Assembly (NCBI GenBank): GCA_036874045.1
Contig: CM072342.1
Coordinates: 20,178,001-20,242,000 of the forward strand
Direction: 5' to 3'
Source of the DNA: Cymodocea nodosa
Lineage: Eukaryota; Streptophyta; Magnoliopsida; Alismatales; Cymodoceaceae
DNA length: 64,000 nucleotides
Under the pieces are notes generated by a model. It had not been told where the DNA came from and did no database searches. It worked only from the letters and a program-made list of their open reading frames with translations. A program made the position numbers and the translations under genes. Shown piece after piece: positions 27,801 to 38,438 of this stretch (its first letter is position 1; the number at the start of each line of letters is the position of its first letter).

Positions 27801-30800
27801 CCTTACTCCAATTTGTCAAGGTTTCAAAAAATCAAGAAAAGATACTTCCAACATTTTTTACACTCAGTAACATCAATTCTGTAAGAACAAAAATTAAATT
27901 TTGCGGTAGTGCTCAATAATAAGCCATGTAAGGGTACCAAAAGAAAAATTGAGAGAATTCAGATAACAAAATGGCAAATAGCAAGATATAGAAAGGTGAA
28001 AAAAATTCAATCAAAAAGGAAACCCATGACAGCAGTTGCACAAACAAGCAATGAATTATTTGTGCATGCATGTGTGAAAGAACAGAAAGAGTGAACCATG
28101 AATGTTAATAAATAGTAGTTAACCATAGTGAAACAAACCAAAGTGCCAGGGAAAATGATTGGCTAAGAGTGCAGCAAGAATTTTATAAGGCTGGAGAAAG
28201 TGCATAAGCAACACCTTCAATCTGGATAGTATTCTTTGTTTCCTCTGGTCTGTGATCATGGTAGGATCTAGACAAGGATACTTGCGTGAATTTCGGGACT
28301 TTGGCAATTTGTTTGGAAGCAGCAAAGCATCACATGATTCAGTCAATTCTTGAGCTTTATCAGCTGTTTCAATACTTTTCTGTCGGTTATCTTCAAAGTG
28401 GCTTGTATCATTGCTAGGAAGACCCAATTCAACATGTCCACTTTCTATTTTCTCAAAATTTACCCCTTCAGAGTTTGAATCTGCCTGTGGAATAGTGGAA
28501 GCTAATGGATCACATGAAATTTGGTGCTTGGCACTGTCAGGAAGTTCTAAGCCATGTCTGAAGTTCCTATTCGTCCAAACTCTATATATCTTTGTTCTGT
28601 TAAAGTATTCAGCCTGGATGGGCATTCCAAACCTTAAACACATATCAGTAATCTGACAATAGTATTTCTTATAATTAAGCCCAAGCCTACTGCAAACCTA
28701 GAAACAAAACAAACAAAAAACATAATTATAGGCAACAAGAAACATCATGGAAAAGAGAGCATGTGTTTATCCCATGTAAACATAGAAGAGAGATTTACAC
28801 AAACATTGCATGAAAACAAGGACTAGCAAAAAATTCCATGTACTTTTCAAAGCAAGCCATAACTTATATAATTTCAGCAGAGGTCAGCTGAATTTTTTTA
28901 AGAATTGTTTTTAAAAAATGGTGATTAGTAGGAAGACAACTAAGTTTTTTATATGTAACAACTAAGCCTTTTACATGTAAATGTAACCATGTATACTAGT
29001 AATGTAGTGGAAGGTAGCCTACAGAATCATGTAAACCATTTATGTCCCTTTGACATCTGCCAAACTTTTTAAACCAAATTTTGTCACCACCCTAAACTCA
29101 ATTGTGAGTGTTACAACTCCCTAGGCTGTAAACAGATATTCAAAATCTAAAAATCCAATTTGAATCCGAATCTATTTAACCTGAAAATATATGAATCTTG
29201 AGAAAACTGGGAGTAGGTGGAAGATTGTTTGATTCATTAACCTCTAACAATACCTCTATATAGAGAGAGAGGTTACATGGAGAAGATTACTACCATGGTA
29301 TTCAACTTCAATTTTGTATTGGACTTTGGTAAGTTGAAAATTCGACATTTGCTTGTTAAAATTTTGTTATTCAAAGTCATGCCAATAGTAATATGGTAAA
29401 GAAAAATACCTTTTGTTAATAAATTACCATATCATCGTTTTCAATTTTTGTTTCAACAAATCAACATATGCCAATGAAATTCCATCATGTGACAATTTTT
29501 AATCCCATAATTATTACATAATGGATAATATGGGACTAAAATCATAAGTAACTTTAACCTAACCTAGTCCTTAAGATCAATATACAGATCTACCTATTCA
29601 TATACTATAACACACTCTCTCAAATTGAAACACCTATTTAAACATAAATAAAAACAAGGAAATATATAAATCAATTTAGGATGAAAGAGAACGTAGCAGT
29701 TAAACACTAAGAAAGCAAGAACAATAGAAAACAATAATTTACAAGCACCTGAAACAACAAATTTCTCAGACACATATTGATCAGTTGACTTGATTTACCA
29801 GACTTAACTCAGTCAACAACCTATGAACAATGTTTTACAAGTCCAAGCACTAACCAAATTGTTAATATCATTAGACAGTCAACAAAACTCAATATCTACA
29901 CAATTCTTTCACTAAGCAACCAAGAACATTGGTTAACTAGTTAACATTAAACGCATGCAAGCACCTACAAACACAATTTACTTATTTTCCCACTCCATGA
30001 AATTCTTGGGTCTGCCACTAGACATCATCATCAAGTCATCCTTAGCAATAAGCGTCTTTTCACCCAAATAAAACTTTTGGTGAGCCATTCAAAAAAATGG
30101 AGAAACTAGTAGAACTCATACAATAGCCATTCTAAGTCCATAGACAAAACCAATAAACACTATCATAAGCTTTTTCATGCAGAACTTCCATATTAAACCA
30201 GGCTTAGGTTGACAAAATTAGAATCAATCTACTCTTGCACAATAAGGAAATCATTCAAGATTTGTTGATCCAATATAATCAGGAAATCATCCAATATCAA
30301 ACTTGAAAACAGTTTTGAAAACCCACACATGATTGTCTTGAAAACAAGTCAATAGGTCTAAAATCATTGATATTCCTTTGTTGAGCAGCAAAGAGGAATA
30401 TATTAAAAACGAGAAAAAGGTGGCCTACACAAGCTATAGACAAGCTAAAAACCAAATGCAAACCATAATAAAGAATGGTTTTCAGGTGAGAAACCCCAAA
30501 GAAAAAAGGTAAACAAGGAAAAAGACAATAAAAACAAAGAATTTCTCAGTCTGGCCTTATCAAAAGATCACAAGTGTCTTTAGACACTAAAACTTCTACC
30601 TCTACCATCACATTGCAAACCTACCAAACCTTCATCCACTCAATCATGCATCCTACCACCTTGGACATGAAATAATCACCACCATGAGCTGTATTCCAAA
30701 ATATCCTACTGCTCCTCTTTAACCAACAATCCCACCAAGCATTTCTTTCATGGCAATCAATGATGAAAGTTGAGTTTGCCATGCTAATATTTTGTGATGG

Positions 30801-33800
30801 GGCACTCTCATCATGTAAATGACATCACCTTGAAACAACTCTCATTTTTCTTCTAATATAACTAATATGAAGGTATGCTTAAAGATGGTAAGTTCCTTGG
30901 ACATGCTATAACTAATATGAAAGCATTTCCTTACGAAAAGGTTATTCATGAAAAAATTCACCAACCTTTAGGGAAAAGCACACACACATATATGCACACA
31001 CAAAAGCACATCCACACATGCATACTCCCTCCCACCAATCCATGTACACACATGCACACACCACTCCCTATTTTTCTTATGTTGCTAATGCATTTAGCAA
31101 GGATTCAATTAACTTAATTGAAGGGGAATCAATAAAGAGAGACTAAATAGGCACAAGAAATTTCAAAATGAACGAAAAAGTAATGTAACACGTGCAGCTT
31201 TTTTGTGGTAAGGTTAATATCAGACACATACCTCAGACATTGTTATTCCTTTCGATCCTTCAGCATCTATCATGTCATATATTTGATTCTCAATAGGAAG
31301 TTCCACAAGCTGCTCATTTATTTGCCCCTTTTTGTCATGAAGTTCAGTACCAAGATCATTGTATCCACGGTATACAGCTTTGGGCTGAAAATCTTTTGGA
31401 TCAAATTTCTTTAACAGACGCAAACATAGGCTGGACTATAGAAAGGTACAAATTTCAGGGTCCAACTAATCAGTGACATTCATTTTAAAAATAACTAGTA
31501 ACCTTGTTTAGGACCAATATAAGCATTAAAGAAAGTTATTATACAAGTAACAACATTCCTATCATTATTAACTACGATTACATGAAGAATATAAGTGACA
31601 TTGAAGTGAGAAGAGAATTATAGTCATTGTATGGGAGATAAACACACCAGAAACTTCATTAAAAAAAGATCATGAAAACATATGTTTCAGTTTATTGTAT
31701 ATAATGCATGGATCTAAGTATAAAAGCCATCACTGATGATGAAATCATTGTGCTAGATGACTAAAACTCTTCAATCCCAAAATAAGAAGATAAGGTAATA
31801 TTGTAGCCTGTTGTTGTTGCACATCAGGAGGACTCTTTCAGACTGTATTGCATGTCTGTTGTTAAATAGATTGTTATGACTTGTGAGGAGCAAGAGTTTT
31901 TCAATATTGTCAAGGAATATAGAGAAAGAACAAAAGAGTCATTTTTGTAACAGTTAAAAAGGAGTAGCCGGAATCATTGGTTTTTTACTTTTAAACAAAA
32001 ATAAGTGTTCAGGTTTTTCGTAGATCCAAGAACAAAGATTTGATTTTGGGTGGAATTCAATTTCATATTGCTCCTTCATGTTGTTACCTTAATTTGGTAA
32101 AGCACTCATTTAGCTATTCCTTCGTAGAAATTACTGATCAACATCAAATGTGTAAAATGAAAATAATAAAGGATGACACAAAAATTGATAGAAGCTTGGG
32201 AGTTAAGTATAAAAATATGGAAAACAATAAAAGAAAAAACAAGTACTGGTTATAAGTTTTTTCAACATGACCATGAACCCACATTTTCAGCATTTTTCTT
32301 CATTTTCTTGGCATTGGTGCCAACTTTGACAACCAACTCTTCCACAAGGTTGGCCTCTTTTAGTCTATTGACAATCTGCAGAAAAAAAAAGAACTAACAG
32401 AATTGAATTTCATATATCTAAATCTAACTTAGAGAAAGAAAATTACTATAAAACTTCAGATTTCAGAACCGACATTTCTCCATGCTCTATGCCCCTTGGT
32501 TTTCTGGTAGCCAAGAGCTTTTTTGATGTCCTTCACGATAAGAACCTTTGGAAAAAAGAAAATATTCTAACAATACATTACAGACTGCAAGAGGCAATTA
32601 TAATGTTGCATATGTGGTTGCCACTAACCTTGCCATTTGCTTCTTCAAGTTTCTTACAGACCGCTTCTAATGCAGGAAGAAAATCCTTTACACATACATC
32701 CTTCATTACAGTCGGCTCTCCAGACAAAGCATTCCCATCCAGGTCTTCAAATTCTCCTGATGTATTTTCCTTTGTGATCTCAATTCTCTGTAGCGAATTT
32801 GAATTCAAATGTCTTCCATAGCGATATAGATAAATGAAATTAGTACGTAAAACAGACATTGCTTTGTCATTCTTTCCCCCAGTCTTCACAACAGCTGACT
32901 GCCGCACAATTAATCTGTTATACTCAAGGCCTCTCAAATAATAAAAAACCTCATTCCCTTTCATTTTAAACTCTTGTGCAAGTTGGTTCTGTGTCACTCC
33001 ATTAGCCCTGAAAATGACAAGAAGCGTTACAAATATAAGAGAATATGCAGTGAATTCTAAATATTAATCAAGAGATTGAGCAGAACCTTGATAACAGAAT
33101 TGATATCTTTTGCCATCAATAGAGGGGAGAAATGGAGGGGCTATTTTAGGCGAAAAATAAGGTTCCTTCTAGGGATCTGCATATTCCCTTCTACAAACCA
33201 GAAGCTTGAGTGAATTTGAACTATGGGTTTACATATATCAACTAAAAATGTGTTTGTGATTGATTATGAGAGCTTTGATTTTGTGATTCTGAGATTTTCA
33301 ACGTAATTGATCCCAAATGTCACTGCCATGACAGTTTTTTGGCAAAATCCATTTAATTCTGCCACACAGTGGTTTATGGTTCAATTTCTGAGAATCAAAA
33401 TTCTACTTTTTACCGAGTTTGAGATTTTATGTCAAATTCTGAACCCCCGTGAATGTCGACCATATACAATCTAGCATCCTCTTTGCTAAAACACCTAATG
33501 AATAGTGCACATAATGTACAAATTTTAGGGAACTTGAATTGTGTGAAAAAAATTGATTTTGCAAAAATTTGAGCCATCAAAATTCTAACCAAATGCCATC
33601 TGAAACTCCTTTCTTCTTTCTCGAACGGTAGGATTGAATTTTCGATTATCATCATTTAACTGTCTGTAACTCATTTGATCCCACATAATAAAAAGAAGGG
33701 TGTCCATGTGATTGTGGGAGATTACTTTGGTTTGCTATCTATGTTTAATCACCACTACGATCATCTCTTCCTAATCTAAGCACAACGCAAAGAATTGAGC

Positions 33801-34207
33801 TCTTCTACAAAAAAACACGAAGAATTAAGCTACCTTGCAAAAGCAACACGCTCAAGTATCCGCCTCTGCAGGTGGGGGATCTCCCGTCCACCAGCAATCT
33901 GCTCGTGCAGTCCCAGAAAGCTGTCCCTTATGTGCTCCTCCGCCACAATCTTCACGCCGAGCCTCTCCGAGTCCTCGACAGACCGAATCGAACTATCGGC
34001 AGGAGACAAAGCCTGCTCTCCCGCCTCGAAACGTAGCACCTGGAGGCCGAGGACACGGGTCCATAAGGCTCTCTTCACCCCGTCACAGAGTTCGAGACCG
34101 GAAGAGGCGGCGGATGACCGCAGCATCGCCCATAGCTTTTCAAGTGCGATGCCACTCGGGCCCTCCGCGCAGATCTCCTCTAGCGCCGACGCCACTACAG
34201 AGTCCAT
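6867..34207 (-). CDS. GTF3C1: B-block-binding subunit of transcription factor IIIC
   Basis: Sixteen exons on the minus strand: 34207-33834, 33007-32629, 32375-32283, 31435-31232, 28697-28215, 26505-25753, 23748-23470, 19489-19334, 17368-17001, 16898-16394, 16322-16011, 14958-14172, 14095-14037, 8490-8065, 7254-7216, 7052-6867. They sum to 5403 nt (1800 aa), with GT-AG borders and consistent phase throughout. In TFIIIC this subunit contacts the B box of tRNA genes for RNA polymerase III. Start MDSVVASALEEIC and end HLFANPMSTQFL match plant homologues as I remember them. A B-block winged helix lies near residues 110-190, a second helix-rich winged-helix-like block begins at 512, and a SANT-like segment (KRRRKFLWND to FRVDWASIQDLP) spans about 1015-1075. 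Introns range from 71 to 5546 nt. The exon 3 end (32283) is the least certain border. An extra partial copy of exon 9 sits in intron 8. Confidence 0.93.
7395..7570 (-). mobile_element. short LINE 3'-end fragment in GTF3C1 intron 14
   Basis: The plus strand reads an AAC-rich tail, then CCATTATGTGGGATTAACC, then CATGAATCA. This is the reverse complement of the familiar 3' end of plant LINEs (CCCACATAGTGGG and a TTGTTG tail). The following about 90 bases align by eye with the same part of the longer LINE fragment at 40784. It is 5'-truncated, with no reverse transcriptase left. Confidence 0.55.
8848..9305. repeat. paired repeat in GTF3C1 intron 13, possibly LTR-derived
   Basis: Two related stretches of about 110 bases lie at 8848-8965 and 9190-9305. 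Both begin with GCTAG and share GGAGAGAACCTAG and a CCAATRTSRGA motif. The section between them has its own short repeats (TATGCACCAC and TATGTGCCACCA). The pattern recalls ends of plant LTR-type elements, but I see no internal proteins. Treat as an old, unclassified remnant. Confidence 0.35.
9958..11600 (+). mobile_element. decayed LINE with endonuclease and reverse transcriptase
   Basis: It lies in GTF3C1 intron 13, antisense to the host gene. Translated pieces in order match a plant LINE ORF2. The endonuclease opening (KINILYLQ) is near 10000. Endonuclease core pieces VGIIVDKNLRDEVVEI and VNIISAYAPQIGLGE follow near 10120-10260. The endonuclease C-terminal part (NLLVTNTYFKKRKKHLITF) is near 10470. 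The start of the reverse transcriptase (MKCKKTIGLDDIP, then KMSNKWREKNSLIAIFKKKGGIPKC) spans about 11310-11500. Many in-frame stops and frame changes show it is long dead. The catalytic YADD block and the 3' end are not present. Confidence 0.85.
12400..12797. repeat. direct repeat pair of ~137 bases, 262 bases apart
   Basis: The block CTAAGGTTGAAGTAGTGGCA through GGTGCCTCTATG at 12400-12538 recurs from 12662 to 12797 with moderate divergence. It is part of a repetitive segment (about 12300-13200) in GTF3C1 intron 13. No protein or family was recognised. Confidence 0.65.
13020..13190. repeat. three tandem ~62-bp units
   Basis: Three consecutive units share GGATACTC(T/C)TG(G/A)TGT, then CCAGGC or a variant, then TGTTTGAGTGTC; they start near 13020, 13082 and 13145. 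The last is shorter. This is a diverged minisatellite inside GTF3C1 intron 13. Confidence 0.7.
17329..17832 (-). repeat. 252-bp tandem duplication covering the start of GTF3C1 exon 9
   Basis: The segment 17329-17580 is repeated at 17581-17832 with few differences. The lower copy contains the true exon 9 acceptor and about its first 40 bases. The upper copy, 5' in the transcript, repeats the same acceptor at 17622-17621 and the exon start at 17620. The duplicated exon start would read VFHASYNKGQHFQKFQ and then stop. The copies are similar enough to suggest a fairly recent event. Confidence 0.85.
18358..18892 (-). repeat. AT-rich repeat, copy A, in GTF3C1 intron 8
   Basis: The reverse complement of about 18555-18884 aligns by eye with 21987-22335. 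Shared marks include TTGTTGTAAAAAATGG, a GGCCATTTTT motif, CCTTTTTTATTTT and TTTATTTATGTTTT. Short inverted ends (TTGTAAAAAAT) at 18362 and 18884 hint at a MITE of about 530 bases, but the class is unknown. Confidence 0.5.
20150..21487. repeat. unclassified coding-like debris and a ~114-bp tandem pair in intron 7
   Basis: Base composition rises above the surrounding intron, and open stretches of 60-90 codons occur on both strands at about 20190-21120. None matches a family I know. At 21270-21374 and 21384-21487 a segment containing GATGATGCATACAAGGAAT and ATAGGATRAGAAGATT is tandemly repeated. This is likely old mobile-element sequence. Confidence 0.35.
21987..22335 (+). repeat. AT-rich repeat, copy B, in GTF3C1 intron 7
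   Basis: This is the inverted relative of copy A (18358-18892). The two sit on either side of GTF3C1 exon 8 in opposite orientation. Divergence looks substantial, so both insertions are old. Confidence 0.5.
24232..24380 (-). mobile_element. degenerate LINE 3'-end fragment in GTF3C1 intron 6
   Basis: The plus strand gives an A-rich AATAATCAATGCCTTAATC segment followed by CATCATATGGAATCAAGC, a weak match to the LINE 3' ends at 7395 and 40784. No coding part remains. It rests on a short match only. Confidence 0.35.
26790..27175 (-). mobile_element. possible LINE 3' remnant in GTF3C1 intron 5
   Basis: Read on the minus strand, the segment ends in a pattern like untranslated tails of plant L1-type LINEs. 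A 27-base unit containing AAATGATGGCTTATTGAGAA is tandemly repeated near 26976-27030. No protein is readable, so the assignment is weak. Confidence 0.25.
28698..31231. other. GTF3C1 intron 4 with repeat debris
   Basis: This 2.5-kb intron holds no gene. At about 30360-30780 the minus strand resembles the tail of a LINE (a zinc-knuckle-like codon pattern, then TTTTTAATATATTCCTC), with low confidence. At 30978-31065 there is a CA-rich simple repeat (CACACA, ATGCACACAC) that makes up most of a spurious 80-codon plus-strand frame. Confidence 0.35.
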
Positions 34208-34448
34208 GGGAGCATGTGAAGGAAGCCCGAGCGGGGCAGGGTGATGCCGTCCGCTTGTCCACCGCCTCCCCTGCCCTGCCGGCGAGTGCGGACCGGCGAC
34301 GTCGGGCTCAAAAATTCGGGAAGAGATTTGAATAATACGCAAGTGGGGTTTCGAACATCGTCGGTCCTTAGATATCTCTTGAATAAATGGTACAAATATT
34401 AAAATAAAAATTCATAATTACGTAAAGTTTAAATATAAGTGATCATCT

Positions 34449-34482
34449 ATGCACTTTTATTTTTAAAAAATTAAAAGTGCAT
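34449..34482. repeat. near-perfect 34-base palindrome
   Basis: The arms ATGCACTTTTA and TAAAAGTGCAT flank an A/T centre about 240 bases upstream of the GTF3C1 start. It may be the fused ends of a small element or a chance cruciform. No function is shown. Confidence 0.6.
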
Positions 34483-36179
34483 AAATTAAACTAAATTCAA
34501 GTTCAATTATTAATAAAATATTAAAATAAAGTTCAAATATATGTGCATAATTTTAATTTTTATTTATTAAAAATCAATTATTGGTCTTTTTTTTTTTAAA
34601 TCATACATTCATTATCCATGAAAGAGAATGGAGAGAAAAATAAATTAAAGGGATGTTTATGCACCTAAGAAATGGTGGAAAACATTAAAAAGAAAAATGT
34701 CAAAAAAAATTTTACAATTTTTTAGGTATTTGTGTATCAAATGAATTTCTAAAGGATTTTACCATTTTCTTCTGATATATAAGAAAAATTTTCTTTTGTT
34801 TTTTGACATTTTGATTTTCAAAATTGATGGGAAATTAAAAATATATATAAACTACCATAGAATATATTAGTAGCATGTACTTTTGATATAGAAATTATTT
34901 ATGTCTTTAGTAAATGATAATTGATATTATAAAATATATGTAGAATAATAAATATGTGTGAAATATATTTTATGTTGTAACTATCATCATAAATTACTTT
35001 ATCTTATATTATATATGACAAATTTTGTTCTCTATATTGTAAATAAATACAAAAAATATTTAATTTATTAAATTCAACATTTTTTATTTTATAAATAAAA
35101 ATATATATTTTACATTCTATAATTTTCTATTCTATACACAAATACATGTATTTAAAATTTCATCATTTTATATTCTACATATAAATACTTTGATTTTTTA
35201 TTAACTTTCAATTAATTTTTATTATTTTTCTTTTCATCATTTTCTATAATATTCTGTCTTTTTTTTTATCATCTTTTAAGTGCACAAAATCTTTAAAAAG
35301 TCATACAACAAGTGAAGATAAACAAAAAATTAAAGTTGAAAGAGAAAAAACTTCTCTAATAATGATCAAAAATAGAAAATGTAGAAAAAAAGTCAAGGGT
35401 TGATAATAATAAGACGTCAAATAAATGTGAGCAATTAAACAAAAAATTAATTTAAAGACAAATACATAAATGTGTAAGTGGCAAGCAGACCAATCGCGTA
35501 GCAATAAGGTCACGTGTTGGTGAGTTGGTCCAGATGGACACTTGGTTGTTGGGCTGGTCGCACTTAGCAAAATTAACCACCAAATGGGCCTGTTGGGTTG
35601 GGTCGAATGACACTATTGAAGTGTTGAATAATTTGAATTGGCATTTGGGCCCTAGCACAAAAGATATAAAATAAAAATAAAAATATGAAATATGTATTGT
35701 ATTGACTAATGGAAATAATGAAAATGGCATTACGATAATAATTAAGTTACAAAATATTTAAAATAAATTACATTATAATTTATATATTTACATAATTACA
35801 TTTAAATTTAAATTTTTATGTTCATGAAATTATCCTTCATGTTATTATGTTGATCTTAAGCGTAATGTCAAGCAAACTTCTAATCTTTGACATACATTAA
35901 TGTTTCAATAATATCATATTTTAATTTTAATTTTCATTTATTTAAAATATTTTCACTAATGCTAAAGATTTATTGATAAGTTATAGTAGATACTAGAATA
36001 ATTAATAAAACTTTAATTATTAAAGATAAAATAAGAAATATCATACTTTATTTTCTTCATCGACAATTATATCAAAATCATCAATATATTCAATTCATAA
36101 ACATTGATGATTAGTTTGATTAAAAGTATTTAATTCTTATCTACGTATTAAAGTGAAATATGATAGATAATTATCTTCT

Positions 36180-37630
36180 TAATCTTCTATTACTTTGTAA
36201 GATGTCATCATTGATGATAATGGTATATTAAGATGTAAAACTTGTGTTATTCTTGTTTGATTTCTATCTTTTATAGAATATAAATCAAACATTTTATTTA
36301 AATTAACTTCTACTGTAAAAGGAGTTAAATTCATTTGTATTCTTAAACAATTTTGTATCTTATCAATTAATTTACCAACTAACTTTAATTTCTACCTTGG
36401 ATATAAACAAAAACATAATGCATTTAATCAAGGAATATCATGCCAATATTTTTTTTAAAATTCTTTCATTTTTTCTACAATTGATGTAAAAAATTTGTGT
36501 CATCCATATTTATTAAAAATTGATCCAATTTAACATAAATGATGTAATGTATAAATAGAAGTTGAATAATATATTTCGATAATTTTACTATTACATTATA
36601 AAATGATTTTAAAAATTCAACACAATAATTAATTATTTGAATGTTATTATCATTTAATATTTTACTATAATCATTTACATTAGAATTACAATAAGTTATT
36701 ATAGGTTCTTTATAGGAAGACAAACACTTAGCATCAAATTTAAAAATTTCATCTACAAAGAACATCAAGAGTAACCTTTTTAGGAGGCAAACTAAATGAA
36801 TAACACGTATAATCGAATTCTTCTTATTTTCCACTAAAACTTGTAATATAATACAATGTTGCTCTAATATTTTCTATATAATCTCTAATTTTTATAATAC
36901 CAACTTGAATTATAAGATCAATTATGTGATATATATATCTTTGACAAAAAAAATCAAAATAATTTAATAGATTTAGTTTACTTTTAAATATAGGAATTGT
37001 TGTAATATTATTTGAAATATTGTTAAAAGTAATAATCCAAAGTAATACTAGTTACTTTATATTTGATAGAAAATAAATAAAAAATTCCTATAATTTAAAA
37101 AAAATATTTTTAGCAATACGAAGATAAGCAATCTTCCTAAATTCTATTTTTTTACAATATTTAATTATTATCAATAAAATATATAGTAACATCAATATAT
37201 CTAACTTTCATTCTACATTTTCAAATATCAAATGTACAAGTGATACAAATATTTATAAAACTCGTAACATTAATTTCTTCTTCTCTAGTTATATTAAATT
37301 GATCAATAACATATTGTCTAATTATATTCCTAGATATATGCTTATATTGTGAACAATATACTTCTATAATATATTCATTAGAATGCATATTATTACTAAA
37401 TTTAATTGATAAATTATCATTAACAACAAATATTGCATGAAATTTCTTAACATTTTTGGGATTATAATGTTAAGAAGAAATGCTACCCTTAAGAGTGAAA
37501 CTAAGTTGAATTTGTATCCATTTTTGTTTTTTATCTTTCTAATTTAAATATACGATTAACTAAATATCTATTCAAATGATCCGCACCACCTTAACATTTA
37601 CAAGAGAAATCATTATTATATATGTTATAG
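36180..37630 (-). mobile_element. decayed hAT-family DNA transposon
   Basis: Minus-strand translations carry scattered matches to plant hAT transposases of the BED zinc-finger type. Near 37560-37610 a CKC..GGADHLNR stretch fits the end of a BED finger. At 36540-36650 EFLKSFYNVIVKLS, and then near 36440 KKYWHDIP, fit the hAT core before the dimerisation region. The longest open piece is only about 119 codons, and stops and frame changes are frequent. Terminal inverted repeats and target duplication were not found, so the true ends are unknown. Confidence 0.6.
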
Positions 37631-38438
37631 TACATCTTCTCTATTGTAATATCATCCTCTATTGTAATATCATCCTCTATGATTTTCATCTTTATTATAA
37701 ATTTTAACCATATCGAAGCTCTTTCTCGAGATTTACTTGTAGTTGGAGTTAATGAAAATGTTTCATATGATCTTAACGTTGTTTTTATGGATTACGTTAT
37801 TTATAGTTTATATCTAAAATTTGTGTATTTGTTGTTGAAATTGTGCGCCATTGTAATTGTAAAAAGTAACTATAACACACACAACAAAAATGAAAGAAGA
37901 TAATTAAATAAGAAATTAAAAATAAAGGAAGAAAAGATTTTATGTATTCTACGTGAAAAAAAAAAAAAAATTATTTATTGAACATTACTTATAATAATGA
38001 ATAATATTTGTAATGAAAAATTTATTTATAATAAAATAATTATTTAAATTAATATATATTATATTATTTAAAAAATTACTTTTAAGTTTTAAATTATACT
38101 ATTATTTACTATTTCAAAAAATTATTAAAAATTATAATTTTTTATTTTACACAAATAGACCAAAATTTTTTATTATTTATCTTTATTTTCTAATATATAC
38201 AAATAATTAAAATTTTCTATCATCTTCTATTATTTTTTAATATTTTTAATAATTCTCGTCGTTGAAGTATTAAATTATTACAGATACTTTATTAAAATTA
38301 AACGTAAAAAAAAAAAAAAATTTTTAATTTTCTTTTGCTTACTTGACACGACCACCCCTTGGAGTTCTCAGTCTAACGCATGTACCTTGGAATCACAAAC
38401 CAAGCTAAGGCAGCGAGACAGGAGTCGAAGCATCGAGC

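Larger units (their letters stand above)
34208..38438. other. AT-rich divergent spacer between GTF3C1 and the MBL gene
   Basis: The two genes fire outward from this 4.2-kb spacer, so both promoters should lie at its ends. Most of it is more than 75 percent A/T. A GC-richer patch at 35470-35660 and hAT transposase remains at about 36180-37630 are the only distinct content. No RNA gene is seen. Confidence 0.6.

Noticed and set aside
30875-31117. 80-codon plus-strand frame rich in His and Thr
   Set aside because: About half of it is translation of a CA-rich simple repeat inside GTF3C1 intron 4.
33795-34335. Plus-strand frames of 149-166 codons
   Set aside because: Antisense shadows of GTF3C1 exon 1.
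36475-36834. 119-codon minus-strand frame as a host gene
   Set aside because: Its EFLKSFYNVIVKLS motif and neighbours match hAT transposase; it is a fragment of the decayed element.
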